Notes: generated by a model from the sequence alone, not told the origin. Positions 8,721-18,217 are shown, counted from the stretch's first letter. The stretch is 55,543 nt of DNA from SAR86 cluster bacterium REDSEA-S09_B4 (GCA_001628005.1 LUQU01000050.1:1-55543), one strand, 5' to 3'. Translations and numbers: made by a program.

Positions 8721-9832
8721 TGTCTTGGAATGGAAATGATAATAAAGACCCTTGGGGCAGAAAAGATGGTCCTCCTGACATAGATGAGGCCATTAATAAA
8801 TTTAAAGAAAGATTAAATAGTATTTTAGGCGGATCTTCTGGAGGGTCTGGACCTGGATTCTCAAAAAAGAATATTTTTACTGGCTTCATACTAGTTGTTC
8901 TTATCTGGGTTGGTATGGGAATTTATCAGGTAGAACAAGCGGAGCGATCAGTGGTCTTGAGACTGGGTGAATACATGGAAACCAAAGGTCCGGGCTTACG
9001 CTGGAATCCTCCAATCATTGATAGTTGGACAATCGTCGATGTCGTTAGAGTAAGGCCCCATAGACACGATGCTTTGATGCTTACAAAAGATGAAAATATT
9101 GTCGAAGTTACTATTTCAGTCCAGTACCAGATTAATAATCCTGAAAAATACGTTTTAGACATCCGAAACCCTGACGACAGTTTAGCTCAAGCGACAGAGA
9201 GTGCCTTGAGGCACGTTGTAGGTAGTTCAATTATGGATGACGCCTTAACCACTGGAAGGGAGCAAATAGCACAATTAACCAAAGCCAGACTCCAGGACTA
9301 TCTGGATCGATATGAGACAGGTTTACAGGTGGTAATTGTAAACATTGAAGATTCAGCCCCACCAGATCAAGTTCAAGAAGCTTTTGATGATGTTATTAAA
9401 GCCAGAGAAGACGAGGTCAGGGTTAGAAATGAAGCGGAGACTTACGCCAATGGACTGGTTCCAGAAGCCAGAGGTCAAGCACAAAGGATGATCCAAGATG
9501 CGGAAGCCTACAAAGCTCAAGTTGTGGCTGAAGCCCAAGGTGAAGCTACCAGATTTGATTTATTACTTTCTGAGTATCAAAAAGCTCCGGAGGTAACAAG
9601 AAATAGACTTTATCTAGATGCACTGCAAAACGTAATGTCTAACAGCACAAAAGTTATGGTGGATGTTGAAGGGGGAAACAATATTCTTTATTTACCACTG
9701 GATAAGATAGCCAGACAAAGTGAAGAAAGTGTGTCGGTACAACCTTCAGGTTCCAGCCCAAGCGGCAGTACATCCATTAGAGAATTAACTGATCGTGTGA
9801 TTGAAGAGATCAGAAAAAGAAACAGGCAATAA
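8720..9832 (+). CDS. hflK: FtsH protease modulator HflK
   Basis: SPFH/prohibitin-family partner of HflC; together they form a large periplasmic cage around FtsH and tune its proteolysis. A Gly-rich cytoplasmic N-terminus (residues 1-50) precedes one membrane helix (about 52-72) and then the SPFH domain (QAERSVVLRLGEY onward) and a long Ala/Glu-rich helical region. The C-terminal tail is Ser/Gly rich. The 370-residue length is normal. Coupled to hflX by a 1-base overlap, with hflC 13 bases later. Confidence 0.95.
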   Translation: MSWNGNDNKDPWGRKDGPPDIDEAINKFKERLNSILGGSSGGSGPGFSKKNIFTGFILVVLIWVGMGIYQVEQAERSVVLRLGEYMETKGPGLRWNPPIIDSWTIVDVVRVRPHRHDALMLTKDENIVEVTISVQYQINNPEKYVLDIRNPDDSLAQATESALRHVVGSSIMDDALTTGREQIAQLTKARLQDYLDRYETGLQVVIVNIEDSAPPDQVQEAFDDVIKAREDEVRVRNEAETYANGLVPEARGQAQRMIQDAEAYKAQVVAEAQGEATRFDLLLSEYQKAPEVTRNRLYLDALQNVMSNSTKVMVDVEGGNNILYLPLDKIARQSEESVSVQPSGSSPSGSTSIRELTDRVIEEIRKRNRQ

Positions 9833-9845
9833 GAGGAGTTTATAA

Positions 9846-10718
9846 ATGAAAAAATCTAACTTATTTATTTCGGCTTTTAGTCTTATTGCGGTCATATTTG
9901 TTTCACAATCTCTATTTGTGGTAAGTGAAGTTGAAAGAGCAGTAAAACTCAGATTTGGAGAGATTGTGCAGTTCGATGTTGAACCCGGATTACACTTTAA
10001 GTGGCCAATCATTAACTCAGTGCGTTATTTTGATTCAAGAATATTGACTTTAGATGCTCAACCTCAGAGGTATCTTACTTCAGAAAAGAAAGCGCTAATG
10101 GTTGATTCCTTCATTAAATGGCGAGTTAAAGACGTAGCTAAATATTTCACTACAACCGGAGGGGATGAAGAAAGAGCTAAGCGTCTTCTGAGCCAAAGGG
10201 TGGATACTGGTTTGAGAAATGAATTTGGTGTTAGAACTGTAAAAGAAGTTGTTTCAGGAGAAAGGGACCAGCTTATGAATTCCTTAACCTCTATGTTAGA
10301 CGGGATAGCCCAGAATGAACTTGGTGTTGAAGTAATAGATCTTCGGGTTAAAAGAATAGATTTACCCCTTGAAGTAAGCGAATCTGTGTACAACAGAATG
10401 CGTACAGAAAGAGAAAGGCTGGCCAGAGAGCTAAGAGCTCAAGGAAATGAGGTAGCTGAGAAGATAAGGGCTACTGCTGACAAAGATAAAACAGTCATTT
10501 TGGCGGATGCTTATAGGGAAGCTCAGGAAATTAAAGGAGATGGCGACGCCGAGGCTACCGCCACTTATGCTTCAGCCTATACTAAAGATCCAGAATTTTA
10601 TGATTTCACCCGAAGCTTAAAAGCTTATCAGTCTACTTTTGAAACAAAAGGGGACATTTTGTTAATTGACCCTGATAGTGACTTTTTTAAATATCTGGAT
10701 AACTCTAAAGTAGAGTAA
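9846..10718 (+). CDS. hflC: FtsH protease modulator HflC
   Basis: Second subunit of the HflKC cage. 290 residues with an N-terminal signal anchor (about 5-24), SPFH domain starting VVSEVERAVKLRFGE, and the conserved RMRTERERLARELRAQG helix. A strong AGAGGAG ribosome site lies before the ATG. The gene between hflC and purA that is present in E. coli (yjeT) is missing here; 66 bases lead straight to purA. Confidence 0.95.
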   Translation: MKKSNLFISAFSLIAVIFVSQSLFVVSEVERAVKLRFGEIVQFDVEPGLHFKWPIINSVRYFDSRILTLDAQPQRYLTSEKKALMVDSFIKWRVKDVAKYFTTTGGDEERAKRLLSQRVDTGLRNEFGVRTVKEVVSGERDQLMNSLTSMLDGIAQNELGVEVIDLRVKRIDLPLEVSESVYNRMRTERERLARELRAQGNEVAEKIRATADKDKTVILADAYREAQEIKGDGDAEATATYASAYTKDPEFYDFTRSLKAYQSTFETKGDILLIDPDSDFFKYLDNSKVE

Positions 10719-10784
10719 TAATCTGACGAGAACAGGATCTGGATTTGTTAGCGACTTCAGAGATATCTTTATTGAGTGCTAATA

Positions 10785-12074
10785 ATGAGTAAATCTATTT
10801 CTCTGTTAGGTTTGCAATGGGGAGATGAAGGAAAGGGGAAAGTAGTTGATGTTTTATCCAAAGACATTGACGCAGCTGTTAGATACCAAGGTGGCCACAA
10901 TGCCGGCCATACTTTAATTGTTGATGGAAAGAAAATAGTATTCCATTTACTGCCCTCATCTATTTGTCATAAAAATATTAAGTGTTTCTTAGGAAGGGGT
11001 GTGGTCATAAGTCTGGACGCCCTTTTTTCTGAAATAGATGATGCTTTCGAGTTCATAGGAGACATAAAAGAGAGACTCGTAGTGAGTAACGCTGCGTGTC
11101 TTATTCAGTCTTATCATATAAAGATTGACCAACTCAGGGAAAGATCAAGAAGTGGAACAAAAATTGGCACAACCGGAAGAGGAATAGGCCCTGCTTACGA
11201 AGATAGGGTTGGCAGAAGATCAATAAGGGTAGCTGATTTATTCGATCCAAAGGTGCTGAAAATAAAGTTAGAGGAAGCCTTAGACATATATAACTTCTTA
11301 ATCAAAAGGCACGATGAATCCCAACTAGAAGACCTGAATGAGTTACTCGATCGAAATCTTCAGCAAGCGGAAAGATTAAAGCCATTTGTCGGTAATGTAA
11401 TATCAGAATTAAAACAATACAAAGACGAAGACAAGACGGTACTTTTCGAAGGAGCTCAGGGCGTTCTATTAGACTATAGTTTAGGCACTTATCCTTTCGT
11501 AACTTCAAGTAACTCTTCTTTGGGCGGTATAGCAACAGGCGCTGGAGTAAGTGCAACAAGCATTGATTATTCACTGGGGATTTCTAAAGCATATACAACA
11601 AGGGTTGGAGAGGGTCCATTTCCAACTGAACTAAACGAGGAAATAGGCAATTACCTTGCTGAAAAAGGCGGTGAAGTTGGAGCTTCGACAGGAAGACCGA
11701 GAAGATGCGGTTGGTTAGATGCGGTGCTGTTATCGCATTCAGTTTACTTAAACGGTATCGATGGAATCTGTCTTACAAAAATTGACGTTCTAGATGGATT
11801 GGAAAAAATCAAGATATGTTCTGATTATTCCAGTGCACTGACGAGAGAAGAAATTATTGAATCAATGGCCCTAAATGATGTTGAACCTAAGTACATAGAA
11901 TTAGAGGGATGGCAGGAACCCACGGCCGGAATTCAAAATTTTAATGATTTAAATGATCAGGCAATTCTCTTCATTGAGAAAGTAGAGGAACTTTGTGGAG
12001 CTAAAGTAGTAATGATTTCTACCGGACCTAGACGGGAAGATATAATTATCAGAGAATACCCTCTTAAGAAATGA
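10785..12074 (+). CDS. purA: Adenylosuccinate synthetase
   Basis: Joins IMP and aspartate with GTP in the first step from IMP to AMP. 429 residues from the ATG chosen here. N-terminal LLGLQWGDEGKGKVVD holds the P-loop and catalytic Asp, then GGHNAGHT and GTTGRGIGPAYEDR; C-terminal STGPRRED. A GTG nine bases upstream (10776) is in frame, but the ATG start matches the normal N-terminus MSKSISLLG. The stop overlaps the next gene by four bases (ATGA). Confidence 0.96.
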   Translation: MSKSISLLGLQWGDEGKGKVVDVLSKDIDAAVRYQGGHNAGHTLIVDGKKIVFHLLPSSICHKNIKCFLGRGVVISLDALFSEIDDAFEFIGDIKERLVVSNAACLIQSYHIKIDQLRERSRSGTKIGTTGRGIGPAYEDRVGRRSIRVADLFDPKVLKIKLEEALDIYNFLIKRHDESQLEDLNELLDRNLQQAERLKPFVGNVISELKQYKDEDKTVLFEGAQGVLLDYSLGTYPFVTSSNSSLGGIATGAGVSATSIDYSLGISKAYTTRVGEGPFPTELNEEIGNYLAEKGGEVGASTGRPRRCGWLDAVLLSHSVYLNGIDGICLTKIDVLDGLEKIKICSDYSSALTREEIIESMALNDVEPKYIELEGWQEPTAGIQNFNDLNDQAILFIEKVEELCGAKVVMISTGPRREDIIIREYPLKK

Positions 12075-12448
12075 AATACTTAATCCTATCAGTCCTGTTA
12101 ACGCTAACACTTTCTTTAGCTGCTAAAGAAAAGGTAGTTTATGAAGTTGGCGACGAACTCAAACTGAAGAGGGACAACTCGGTCGTTCTGTTTTATTTCA
12201 AACATGATGCCATAGAACTTAATCTGAATAGGGAGTTTATTGATTCTCCATACGATCTTTTTATTGATGCAAGAGATCTGTATAGGATAAAAAAAGGCGA
12301 AAAAATTAGGTTAGTTGAAAGTTTTAGAGACGGAAAGATTTTTAAGGTAGAACTCTTAAAGGAGAAACCAAGAAGAGATCATTATTTCATCGAACTTGAT
12401 AGCTTGAGAAGTTATAACCTAATTAAAACTGAAACCGCTTCCGGTTAA
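12071..12448 (+). CDS. Small exported protein of unknown function
   Basis: A 125-residue protein with a clear signal peptide (residues 1-18, cut after LSLAA) and no lipobox Cys. The mature part is short, charged and beta-strand-like (EVGDELKLKRDNSVVLFYF..., then FIDARDLYRIKKGEKIRLVESF). I do not recognise a family. It starts inside the purA stop codon (ATGA overlap) and is followed 8 bases later by the DUF3604 gene, so it is probably translated with purA. Confidence 0.75.
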   Translation: MKYLILSVLLTLTLSLAAKEKVVYEVGDELKLKRDNSVVLFYFKHDAIELNLNREFIDSPYDLFIDARDLYRIKKGEKIRLVESFRDGKIFKVELLKEKPRRDHYFIELDSLRSYNLIKTETASG

Positions 12449-12456
12449 GTTTAGAA

Positions 12457-14694
12457 ATGGCAAAACGCTTTAGGAGGTGGCTACTGTACGCCCTAGCTTC
12501 CATTCTTTCCCCAATCCTAATTCTTTTTATCGGTATTTTCTTTAACTGGTTTGGAACCTATCAAGGACCTGGAGAGGTAGCTGAGTTTAGTAAAATTAAT
12601 TCATCTAGCATCGAACAAGACCAAGAAACCACTGAACTGCCACCAAAACAAATACTTTTTGGAGATTTGCATGTCCACACTACGTACTCTCTGGATGCCT
12701 TAACGCTAAACCTTCCGATAGCTCAAGGAGAAGGAACTCATCCAGTGGCTGATGCATGTAACTTCGCTAGATTCTGCTCTAACTTAGATTTTTTTGCTGT
12801 TACTGATCATGCCGAATGGTTAACTAGAAGAGAATGGCAAGATAGTTTACGCTCTATTCAACAGTGTGAAAGTGTTTCTGGAGATCTAGATGAGCCTGCA
12901 ATAGTTCCGTTCTTAGGGTGGGAATGGACCCAAAACTCTCTGGATAAAAGTACTCATTACGGTCATAAAAATATAATTATTAAGGGCATTAAAGACAATG
13001 AAGTCCCTCTTAAACCCATTTCAACTAATTCAGGAAATTTCGATGGAGCAGCTAGTGTAAATACACTTCTGACTTCAATCGCAGTGGCTTTAGACTTCCC
13101 TAATCGTAAACATTATCTGGATTGGAGATACAAGTCTCTGGTTGCCAAATCTTATAAAAATTGCGAAGAGGACGAAGAGATAGGCTCTTACGATTGTTAT
13201 GTTAAAGCTGATACCTCACAAGAGCTTTTCCGAAAACTTGAAAAGCTTGATTCTGATCTTCTGGTTATACCGCATGGCAGTGCCTGGGGAGTGACTTCTC
13301 CACCCTTGTCTTCTTGGGATCTTCAACTTAGTTCAACTGCTCATAATTCTTCTATGAATAGACTCATTGAAGTTTATTCGGGTCATGGCAATTCTGAGGA
13401 GTATAGGTCTTGGACTCCAATTGAAATGCAAGGCAATGGAGAGATGTCCTGCAATTTACCCAGTCAGGGCTACTTGCCAGATTGTTTTCAAGCAGGAGAG
13501 ATTATAAAAGAGAGGTGTAGGGTTGCCGCTGGTTCTAATGAAGAGTGCACAAAGAGAGCAGGGGATGCGAGACAACTTTATGCTAACTCTAACCCTTTTG
13601 GTTTATTGACGGTTCCTGGATACGATCCGATGGAGTGGAAAAACTCAGGACAATGCCAAGACTGTTTTTTACCCGCTTTTGATTACCGACCACAAATGTC
13701 AGTTCAGTATGCTTTGGCTTTAACGGATTTTTCTTCGGAAGAAGTTATCAGATTTAAATACGGATTTATCGGCTCTAGTGATAATCACCAAGCCAGACCG
13801 GGCCCAGGTTATAAAGAGAATTTAAGGAAGTTAAATTCTGAGTCACGTGCAGACATGAGCAACGAAATAGGAAGGAACTTACTTAACCCTAGGTTATCTG
13901 ATCCTAAATTACCTTCGGCACAAGAAATTGACCCTGAAAGAGATCAAGTTTTTATGAGCAGTTTGCCTCTTCAATCCGAGAGAGGATCCTCTTTTCTGTA
14001 TACAGGTGGTTTGGCAGCTGCTCATGCAAAAACAAAGGATAGACAAGAAATTTGGAATTCATTAAATAATAGGGAAGTTTACGCTACCAGTGGTGAAAGA
14101 ATCCTATTGTGGTTCAATTTAGTGAACCATCCAGATGGATCGAAAATTCCTATGGGCGGAGAAACTGAAATGTCTTCTTCTCCTAAGTTTCAAGTGAAGG
14201 CATTGGGTGCTCAGAAACAATTGCCTGGTTGCAGTGCTTTGGATAAAGAAAACATAAGTTCTGAAGTTCTGGACAGACTTTGTAAAGGCGAGTGTTTTAA
14301 TCCTTCTGACGAAAGAAAGAATATATCGAGGATTGAAGTAATAAGAATAAGACCTCAAGTTTATGAAGGAGAGCCGATTAATGCCTTAATAGAAGACCCG
14401 TGGAAAACCTTTGAGTGTGAACCCTCCCAAGAGGGCTGTCAGGTTGAATTTATCGATGAGCAGTTTGAAGGCAGCAATAGAGAAATAGTCTATTACGTCA
14501 GGGCTGTACAAGAACCTACCGATGCTATTAACGGCAGCGGGCTTGATTGTAATTTGGATGAAAATGGTCGATGTATAAAAATCAATCTTTGTGGTGATCC
14601 TGAAGGTAAGGGTATTGGGGACTGTTTGTCTCCAACAGAAGAAAGAGCGTGGTCTTCGCCAATATTTGTAAGATTTGAATCTAGTGCGCTTTAA
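12457..14694 (+). CDS. Membrane-anchored DUF3604 protein (PHP-like metal site)
   Basis: A 745-residue protein of the DUF3604 family. The N-terminus has one membrane helix (about residues 9-32) after a basic start, so the large domain is probably periplasmic. The family metal-site motifs are visible: GDLHVHTTYSLDA (Asp70, His72, His74), FAVTDHAEW (Asp117, His118), and later GSSDNHQARPG. These resemble the PHP phosphoesterase metal centre, so hydrolase activity is plausible but unproven, and the natural substrate of the family is not known to me. It contains many Cys pairs, as expected for an exported protein. Its end overlaps the convergent nusB by 14 bases. Confidence 0.85.
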   Translation: MAKRFRRWLLYALASILSPILILFIGIFFNWFGTYQGPGEVAEFSKINSSSIEQDQETTELPPKQILFGDLHVHTTYSLDALTLNLPIAQGEGTHPVADACNFARFCSNLDFFAVTDHAEWLTRREWQDSLRSIQQCESVSGDLDEPAIVPFLGWEWTQNSLDKSTHYGHKNIIIKGIKDNEVPLKPISTNSGNFDGAASVNTLLTSIAVALDFPNRKHYLDWRYKSLVAKSYKNCEEDEEIGSYDCYVKADTSQELFRKLEKLDSDLLVIPHGSAWGVTSPPLSSWDLQLSSTAHNSSMNRLIEVYSGHGNSEEYRSWTPIEMQGNGEMSCNLPSQGYLPDCFQAGEIIKERCRVAAGSNEECTKRAGDARQLYANSNPFGLLTVPGYDPMEWKNSGQCQDCFLPAFDYRPQMSVQYALALTDFSSEEVIRFKYGFIGSSDNHQARPGPGYKENLRKLNSESRADMSNEIGRNLLNPRLSDPKLPSAQEIDPERDQVFMSSLPLQSERGSSFLYTGGLAAAHAKTKDRQEIWNSLNNREVYATSGERILLWFNLVNHPDGSKIPMGGETEMSSSPKFQVKALGAQKQLPGCSALDKENISSEVLDRLCKGECFNPSDERKNISRIEVIRIRPQVYEGEPINALIEDPWKTFECEPSQEGCQVEFIDEQFEGSNREIVYYVRAVQEPTDAINGSGLDCNLDENGRCIKINLCGDPEGKGIGDCLSPTEERAWSSPIFVRFESSAL

Positions 14695-15079
14695 TTATCT
14701 TATCCAGGACCGCATTAACTAACTTATACCCTTCAACGGAACCGTATTTTTTAGCCATTCTGATGGCTTCGTTAATGACTATTGATGAGTCCAATTCCTT
14801 TTTCTTGATTTCATATAAAGAAATCCTGAGAATATTTTTTTCAATTACATCGAGTTGCTGAATTGGTCTATCCACATGGTCTTGTATGGTTTCATCAAAT
14901 CCCTCTAGATTTTCAGACACTCCCTTAAGTATTTCTTTATAAAACTTATTAGATTTCTCAGATGAATGATTTTTAAGAACTTCTTTTAGCTCTTCACCCC
15001 CTAATTCTAGTTCGTATAGAGTTTGCAAGACCTTGTCTCTTGATCTTGTTGGGGAAGTGGTCTTAGCTGACTTGGTCAT
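14681..15079 (-). CDS. nusB: Transcription antitermination factor NusB
   Basis: Binds boxA RNA with NusE for rRNA antitermination. 132 residues, all helical; TSPTRSRDKVLQTLYELE at the N-terminus and ILRISLYEI and VINEAIRMAKKYGSVEGYKLVNAVLDKI in the C-terminal half are the family blocks. It overlaps ribH by 4 bases, the usual rib-nusB coupling, and its last 14 bases overlap the end of the DUF3604 gene on the other strand. Confidence 0.94.
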   Translation of the reverse strand: MTKSAKTTSPTRSRDKVLQTLYELELGGEELKEVLKNHSSEKSNKFYKEILKGVSENLEGFDETIQDHVDRPIQQLDVIEKNILRISLYEIKKKELDSSIVINEAIRMAKKYGSVEGYKLVNAVLDKIIKAH

Positions 15080-15549
15080 AAAGAGGCGAATTGTTCCAGA
15101 AGCTCCATAGCGCTTTGGGCTACTTCTGCACCTTTATTGCCGTCTTTAGGATCAGCTCTTTGAATTGCTTGCTCTTCTGTCTCAGTTGTCAATACTCCGA
15201 AAAGAACCGGTTTATTAGCATCCAGTGAGACTCTTGTTAATCCATTGGCACAACTGCTTGAAACAAAGTCAAAATGGGGTGTTTCTCCCTTAATTACTGC
15301 GCCTAAAGCTATGACCGCGTCTATGTCCTTTTCAAGCATTCTTTTAGCTGCCAGAGGAAGTTCATAGGCTCCTGGCACTTCAATTTTTACTATATTGCTT
15401 GATTTAACTCCTTGTGACATCAGTTCCTTTTCTGCGTTGTCGAGCATGACATCCACGACGAACTTATTCCATTGAGTTGACAGTAATCCGTATCTAGCAT
15501 TCATAGAGGTTTTGGATGCTTTAAAAGCTTTTTTTCCTTTGGGTGTCAT
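15076..15549 (-). CDS. ribH: 6,7-dimethyl-8-ribityllumazine synthase
   Basis: Condenses 3,4-dihydroxybutanone phosphate with the ribitylamino-pyrimidine to make lumazine, the second-last riboflavin step. 157 residues. Visible blocks: the aromatic substrate site in STQWNKFV, VPGAYELPLAAKR, and ALGAVIKGETPHFDFV with the catalytic His; FGVLTTETEEQA follows. It sits between ribB(A) and nusB with a 4-base overlap into nusB. Confidence 0.95.
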   Translation of the reverse strand: MTPKGKKAFKASKTSMNARYGLLSTQWNKFVVDVMLDNAEKELMSQGVKSSNIVKIEVPGAYELPLAAKRMLEKDIDAVIALGAVIKGETPHFDFVSSSCANGLTRVSLDANKPVLFGVLTTETEEQAIQRADPKDGNKGAEVAQSAMELLEQFASL

Positions 15550-15557
15550 AGTCTTAC

Positions 15558-16649
15558 CTAATTTATAAATTCCGTTATTTCTAAATCAAACCCTGCTAAA
15601 GGGTATTTTACTTCTGAGCCAAGCAGTTTCATCTTTTTTACACCTAGATCTCTTAGAATTTGTGAACCAATTCCTATGATTCTATTATCCACAGCTTCAG
15701 ATCTTGTATGTTTTCTTTCTCCCTTAAGAAACTTCAAGTTATTTAGTATTTCTTCAGGGGACTCTCTGTCCGAGAGTAAGAGGAGTATACCTGTTTTCTC
15801 TGATTGCATTTTTTTAAGAGTTTGCGAAGAAGAAAATCTACTCCCAAACTCATTTATTCCCATGACATCGTGAAGGGTATTAATTGTCTGTACCCTAACC
15901 AAAGTATCTTTGTCTGAAGATATTTTTCCTTTTACTAAAGCCAAATGCACTTGGTTAAAGATCGTGTCTTGATAAGCAACCAATAAAAATTCTCCGTATT
16001 CATTTTTAATCTTCGTTGAATCAATCTTTTCAACACTCTTTTCATTAATATTTCTGTAATGGATTAGATCGGCAATTGTTCCAATCTTAAGCTTATGTTT
16101 CTTAGCAAACTTTTCTAAATCTTTTCTTCTGGCCATACTCCCATCTTCATTCATGATTTCCACAATCACGGCGGATTCCTCAAGACCCGCTAATTTAGCT
16201 AAATCAAGACCTGCTTCAGTATGGCCTGCACGAGTTAGTACACCTCCGTTGGCTGCCATTAGAGGAAAGACATGTCCTGGTTGAACTATATCCTTGGGAG
16301 AAGCATTCTTTTTGACCGCAGCTAAAATTGTAGTAGTTCGATCGGCTGCTGAAATGCCTGTTGTCACGCCTTTTGCAGCTTCAATAGACGCTGTGAAGGC
16401 TGTTCCCTGTTGGGCTCCATTGTCCTTGACCATGGGTTCCAGATTAAGCTGCTGACATTTTTCTTGATTCAGAGCTAAGCAAATCAACCCTCTTGCATGC
16501 GTGGCCATAAAGTTAATGGCTTCCGCTGTTACTTTTTCCGCTGCTAAAATTAAATCGCCTTCATTTTCCCTGTCTTCATCATCCATGAGAATAATCATCT
16601 TCCCATCTGAGATATCTGATATTAAATCTTGGATCTTATTAAGTTCCAT
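15558..16649 (-). CDS. ribB: 3,4-dihydroxy-2-butanone-4-phosphate synthase with degenerate GTP cyclohydrolase II domain
   Basis: The N-terminal half (about residues 1-200) is a complete RibB domain: DDEDRENEGD at 23-32 and RAGHTEAGLDL with His143. The C-terminal half (about 215-363) has the outline of a RibA domain (GEFLLVAYQD..., VHLALVKG) but lacks the zinc site: no cysteine occurs after residue 65, whereas active GTP cyclohydrolase II needs three in a CxxxxxxxxxxCxC arrangement. This RibBX form is known in several Proteobacteria. A separate ribA should therefore exist elsewhere. It overlaps ribD by 11 bases. Confidence 0.93.
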   Translation of the reverse strand: MELNKIQDLISDISDGKMIILMDDEDRENEGDLILAAEKVTAEAINFMATHARGLICLALNQEKCQQLNLEPMVKDNGAQQGTAFTASIEAAKGVTTGISAADRTTTILAAVKKNASPKDIVQPGHVFPLMAANGGVLTRAGHTEAGLDLAKLAGLEESAVIVEIMNEDGSMARRKDLEKFAKKHKLKIGTIADLIHYRNINEKSVEKIDSTKIKNEYGEFLLVAYQDTIFNQVHLALVKGKISSDKDTLVRVQTINTLHDVMGINEFGSRFSSSQTLKKMQSEKTGILLLLSDRESPEEILNNLKFLKGERKHTRSEAVDNRIIGIGSQILRDLGVKKMKLLGSEVKYPLAGFDLEITEFIN

Positions 16650-17760
16650 CTTTTGAATACACCGGTTTGGTAATTAGTTTTTTGTCAGGTCCTATTTTAC
16701 TGATTTCTTTTAATTCAAGATCAATTGTACCTATCTTTGAAAAAGAACTTTCAAATTCTGAGAAATTTATCTTATCTTTACCAAGCTTTACTGGTGCTAT
16801 ATAAAATATAATTTCGTCTATTAATTCTGAAGCAATAAAACTCGTATTTACTTTTGATCCGGCTTCAATCATAAGAGTATTGCATTCTTCCTTATTTAAA
16901 TAATCCATTACTTTTTGCAGGGAAACCCTTTTTGATTTACCTGGAGCTTTAACTATTTTAATCGGAGGCTTGTCATAGCTAACTGTCCTTAAGTCATTAC
17001 AAAAAATTGTGGTTCCTAAGCCATCAGTTAACAGATGTTCATTGCCTTGCATTCTCAATGAGCTATCTAATACATACCTTCGGGGATGAATCTCACCTTC
17101 TAATTTACTTAAAGTTTTGTCTCTTACAGTCAATCTGGGATTGTCAGCTAATACAGTTTCCACTCCTGTCAAAATAGCATCTGAAGCAGCCCTTAACTTA
17201 TGCACGTCCTCTCTAGATTTTTTTGAAGTTATCCACTTATCACCACCAGTAGTGAGTCCTATACCTCCATCTTCTGAGCAAGCTATCTTGCAGGTAATAA
17301 AAGGGCGTTTACGTTCTATTCTCGAAAAGAAACCCCTATTAAATTCAGTACACTTATCTTCGAGTAAACCGGATTTGACTTTCAGTCCTGCTTTCTGCAG
17401 CTCTTCAATTCCTTCTTGTAGGGGATCCTTACTCCCTATATAAATCTCCTTGATGCCTTCTTCTATTATCGCCCGAGTGCAAGCAGGGGTTCGTCCTTGT
17501 TTACTACAGGGTTCTAAAGTCACATAAATTGAACTGTTATTAAGTTTTTGGCTAGCCTCATTTTTAAATTTTTTATAAACGTCTTTGATAGCGTCTATTT
17601 CAGCATGATCACTACCTGGTGTGTGTGTAAATCCAGTGCCGATTATTTGGCTATCTTTAACAATCACAGCTCCTACCATTGGGTTAGGTGAAGCTATGTA
17701 TCTAGCTTTTTCAGCAACTGATAGAGCACTTAGCATGTGCTCTTGGTGAAGGTCTTTCAC
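16639..17760 (-). CDS. ribD: Riboflavin biosynthesis deaminase/reductase RibD
   Basis: Bifunctional pyrimidine deaminase and reductase of the riboflavin pathway. 373 residues: deaminase domain at about 1-145 with the zinc motifs DHAEIDA and EPCSKQGRTPAC, then the reductase domain beginning KRPFITCKIACSEDG and including GVETVLADNPRLTVR. The ATG overlaps the nrdR stop. Riboflavin synthase (ribE/ribC), which usually follows ribD in this cluster, is missing; ribB(A) comes straight after. Confidence 0.95.
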   Translation of the reverse strand: MKDLHQEHMLSALSVAEKARYIASPNPMVGAVIVKDSQIIGTGFTHTPGSDHAEIDAIKDVYKKFKNEASQKLNNSSIYVTLEPCSKQGRTPACTRAIIEEGIKEIYIGSKDPLQEGIEELQKAGLKVKSGLLEDKCTEFNRGFFSRIERKRPFITCKIACSEDGGIGLTTGGDKWITSKKSREDVHKLRAASDAILTGVETVLADNPRLTVRDKTLSKLEGEIHPRRYVLDSSLRMQGNEHLLTDGLGTTIFCNDLRTVSYDKPPIKIVKAPGKSKRVSLQKVMDYLNKEECNTLMIEAGSKVNTSFIASELIDEIIFYIAPVKLGKDKINFSEFESSFSKIGTIDLELKEISKIGPDKKLITKPVYSKDGT

Positions 17761-18215
17761 TAATCTTTGGTTAGCTTTTCAACTTCTTCGCTGAATTCAG
17801 TTATGTCTTCAAATCTTCGGTATACGGAAGCAAATCGAATAAAAGCAACCTCATCTAAGCGTCTTAAGCGCTTCATAATTACCTCACCTATCAGTCTAGA
17901 TCTAACTTCTCTTTCTCCATAAGATCTAATATCTTTTTTAATATCTTCGATTAGGGTTTCAACCTCTTCTTCTCCAACTGGTCTTTTTTCTAATGCCCTA
18001 TAAAGACCTTCTCTTAACTTCTGTTCATTGAAGGGTTCACGCATATCGTCCCTAGACTTGATTATTTTCGGCATTAATAATTCCGCTGACTCAAAGGTAG
18101 TGAATCGCTCACCGCAATCTGGACATTCTCTTCTTCTTCTGGTTTGCGAGCCTTCAGCAATCAATCTGGAATCAATAACTTTGGTATCAGTGTGGCTACA
18201 AAAAGGGCAGTGCAT
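17760..18215 (-). CDS. nrdR: Transcriptional repressor NrdR
   Basis: ATP/dATP-sensing repressor of ribonucleotide reductase genes. 151 residues: zinc ribbon with Cys3, Cys6, Cys31 and Cys34 (MHCPFC...[13 protein letters not shown]), then an ATP-cone domain ([23 protein letters not shown]...). It lies two bases after glyA and overlaps ribD, the standard place in this gene cluster. No NrdR box pair was recognised in the window, so its targets lie elsewhere. Confidence 0.96.
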   Translation of the reverse strand: MHCPFCSHTDTKVIDSRLIAEGSQTRRRRECPDCGERFTTFESAELLMPKIIKSRDDMREPFNEQKLREGLYRALEKRPVGEEEVETLIEDIKKDIRSYGEREVRSRLIGEVIMKRLRRLDEVAFIRFASVYRRFEDITEFSEEVEKLTKD

Positions 18216-18217
18216 AA

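Noticed and set aside
8560-8889. Open frame of 109 codons opposite the hflX/hflK junction
   Set aside because: Antisense to two certain genes; the low-complexity hydrophobic translation is a shadow.
10064-10393. Open frame of 109 codons opposite hflC
   Set aside because: It is in the reverse frame of a clear HflC gene, has no family features, and hflC fully explains the stretch.
10776-10784. GTG start for purA
   Set aside because: The ATG nine bases later matches the normal PurA N-terminus.
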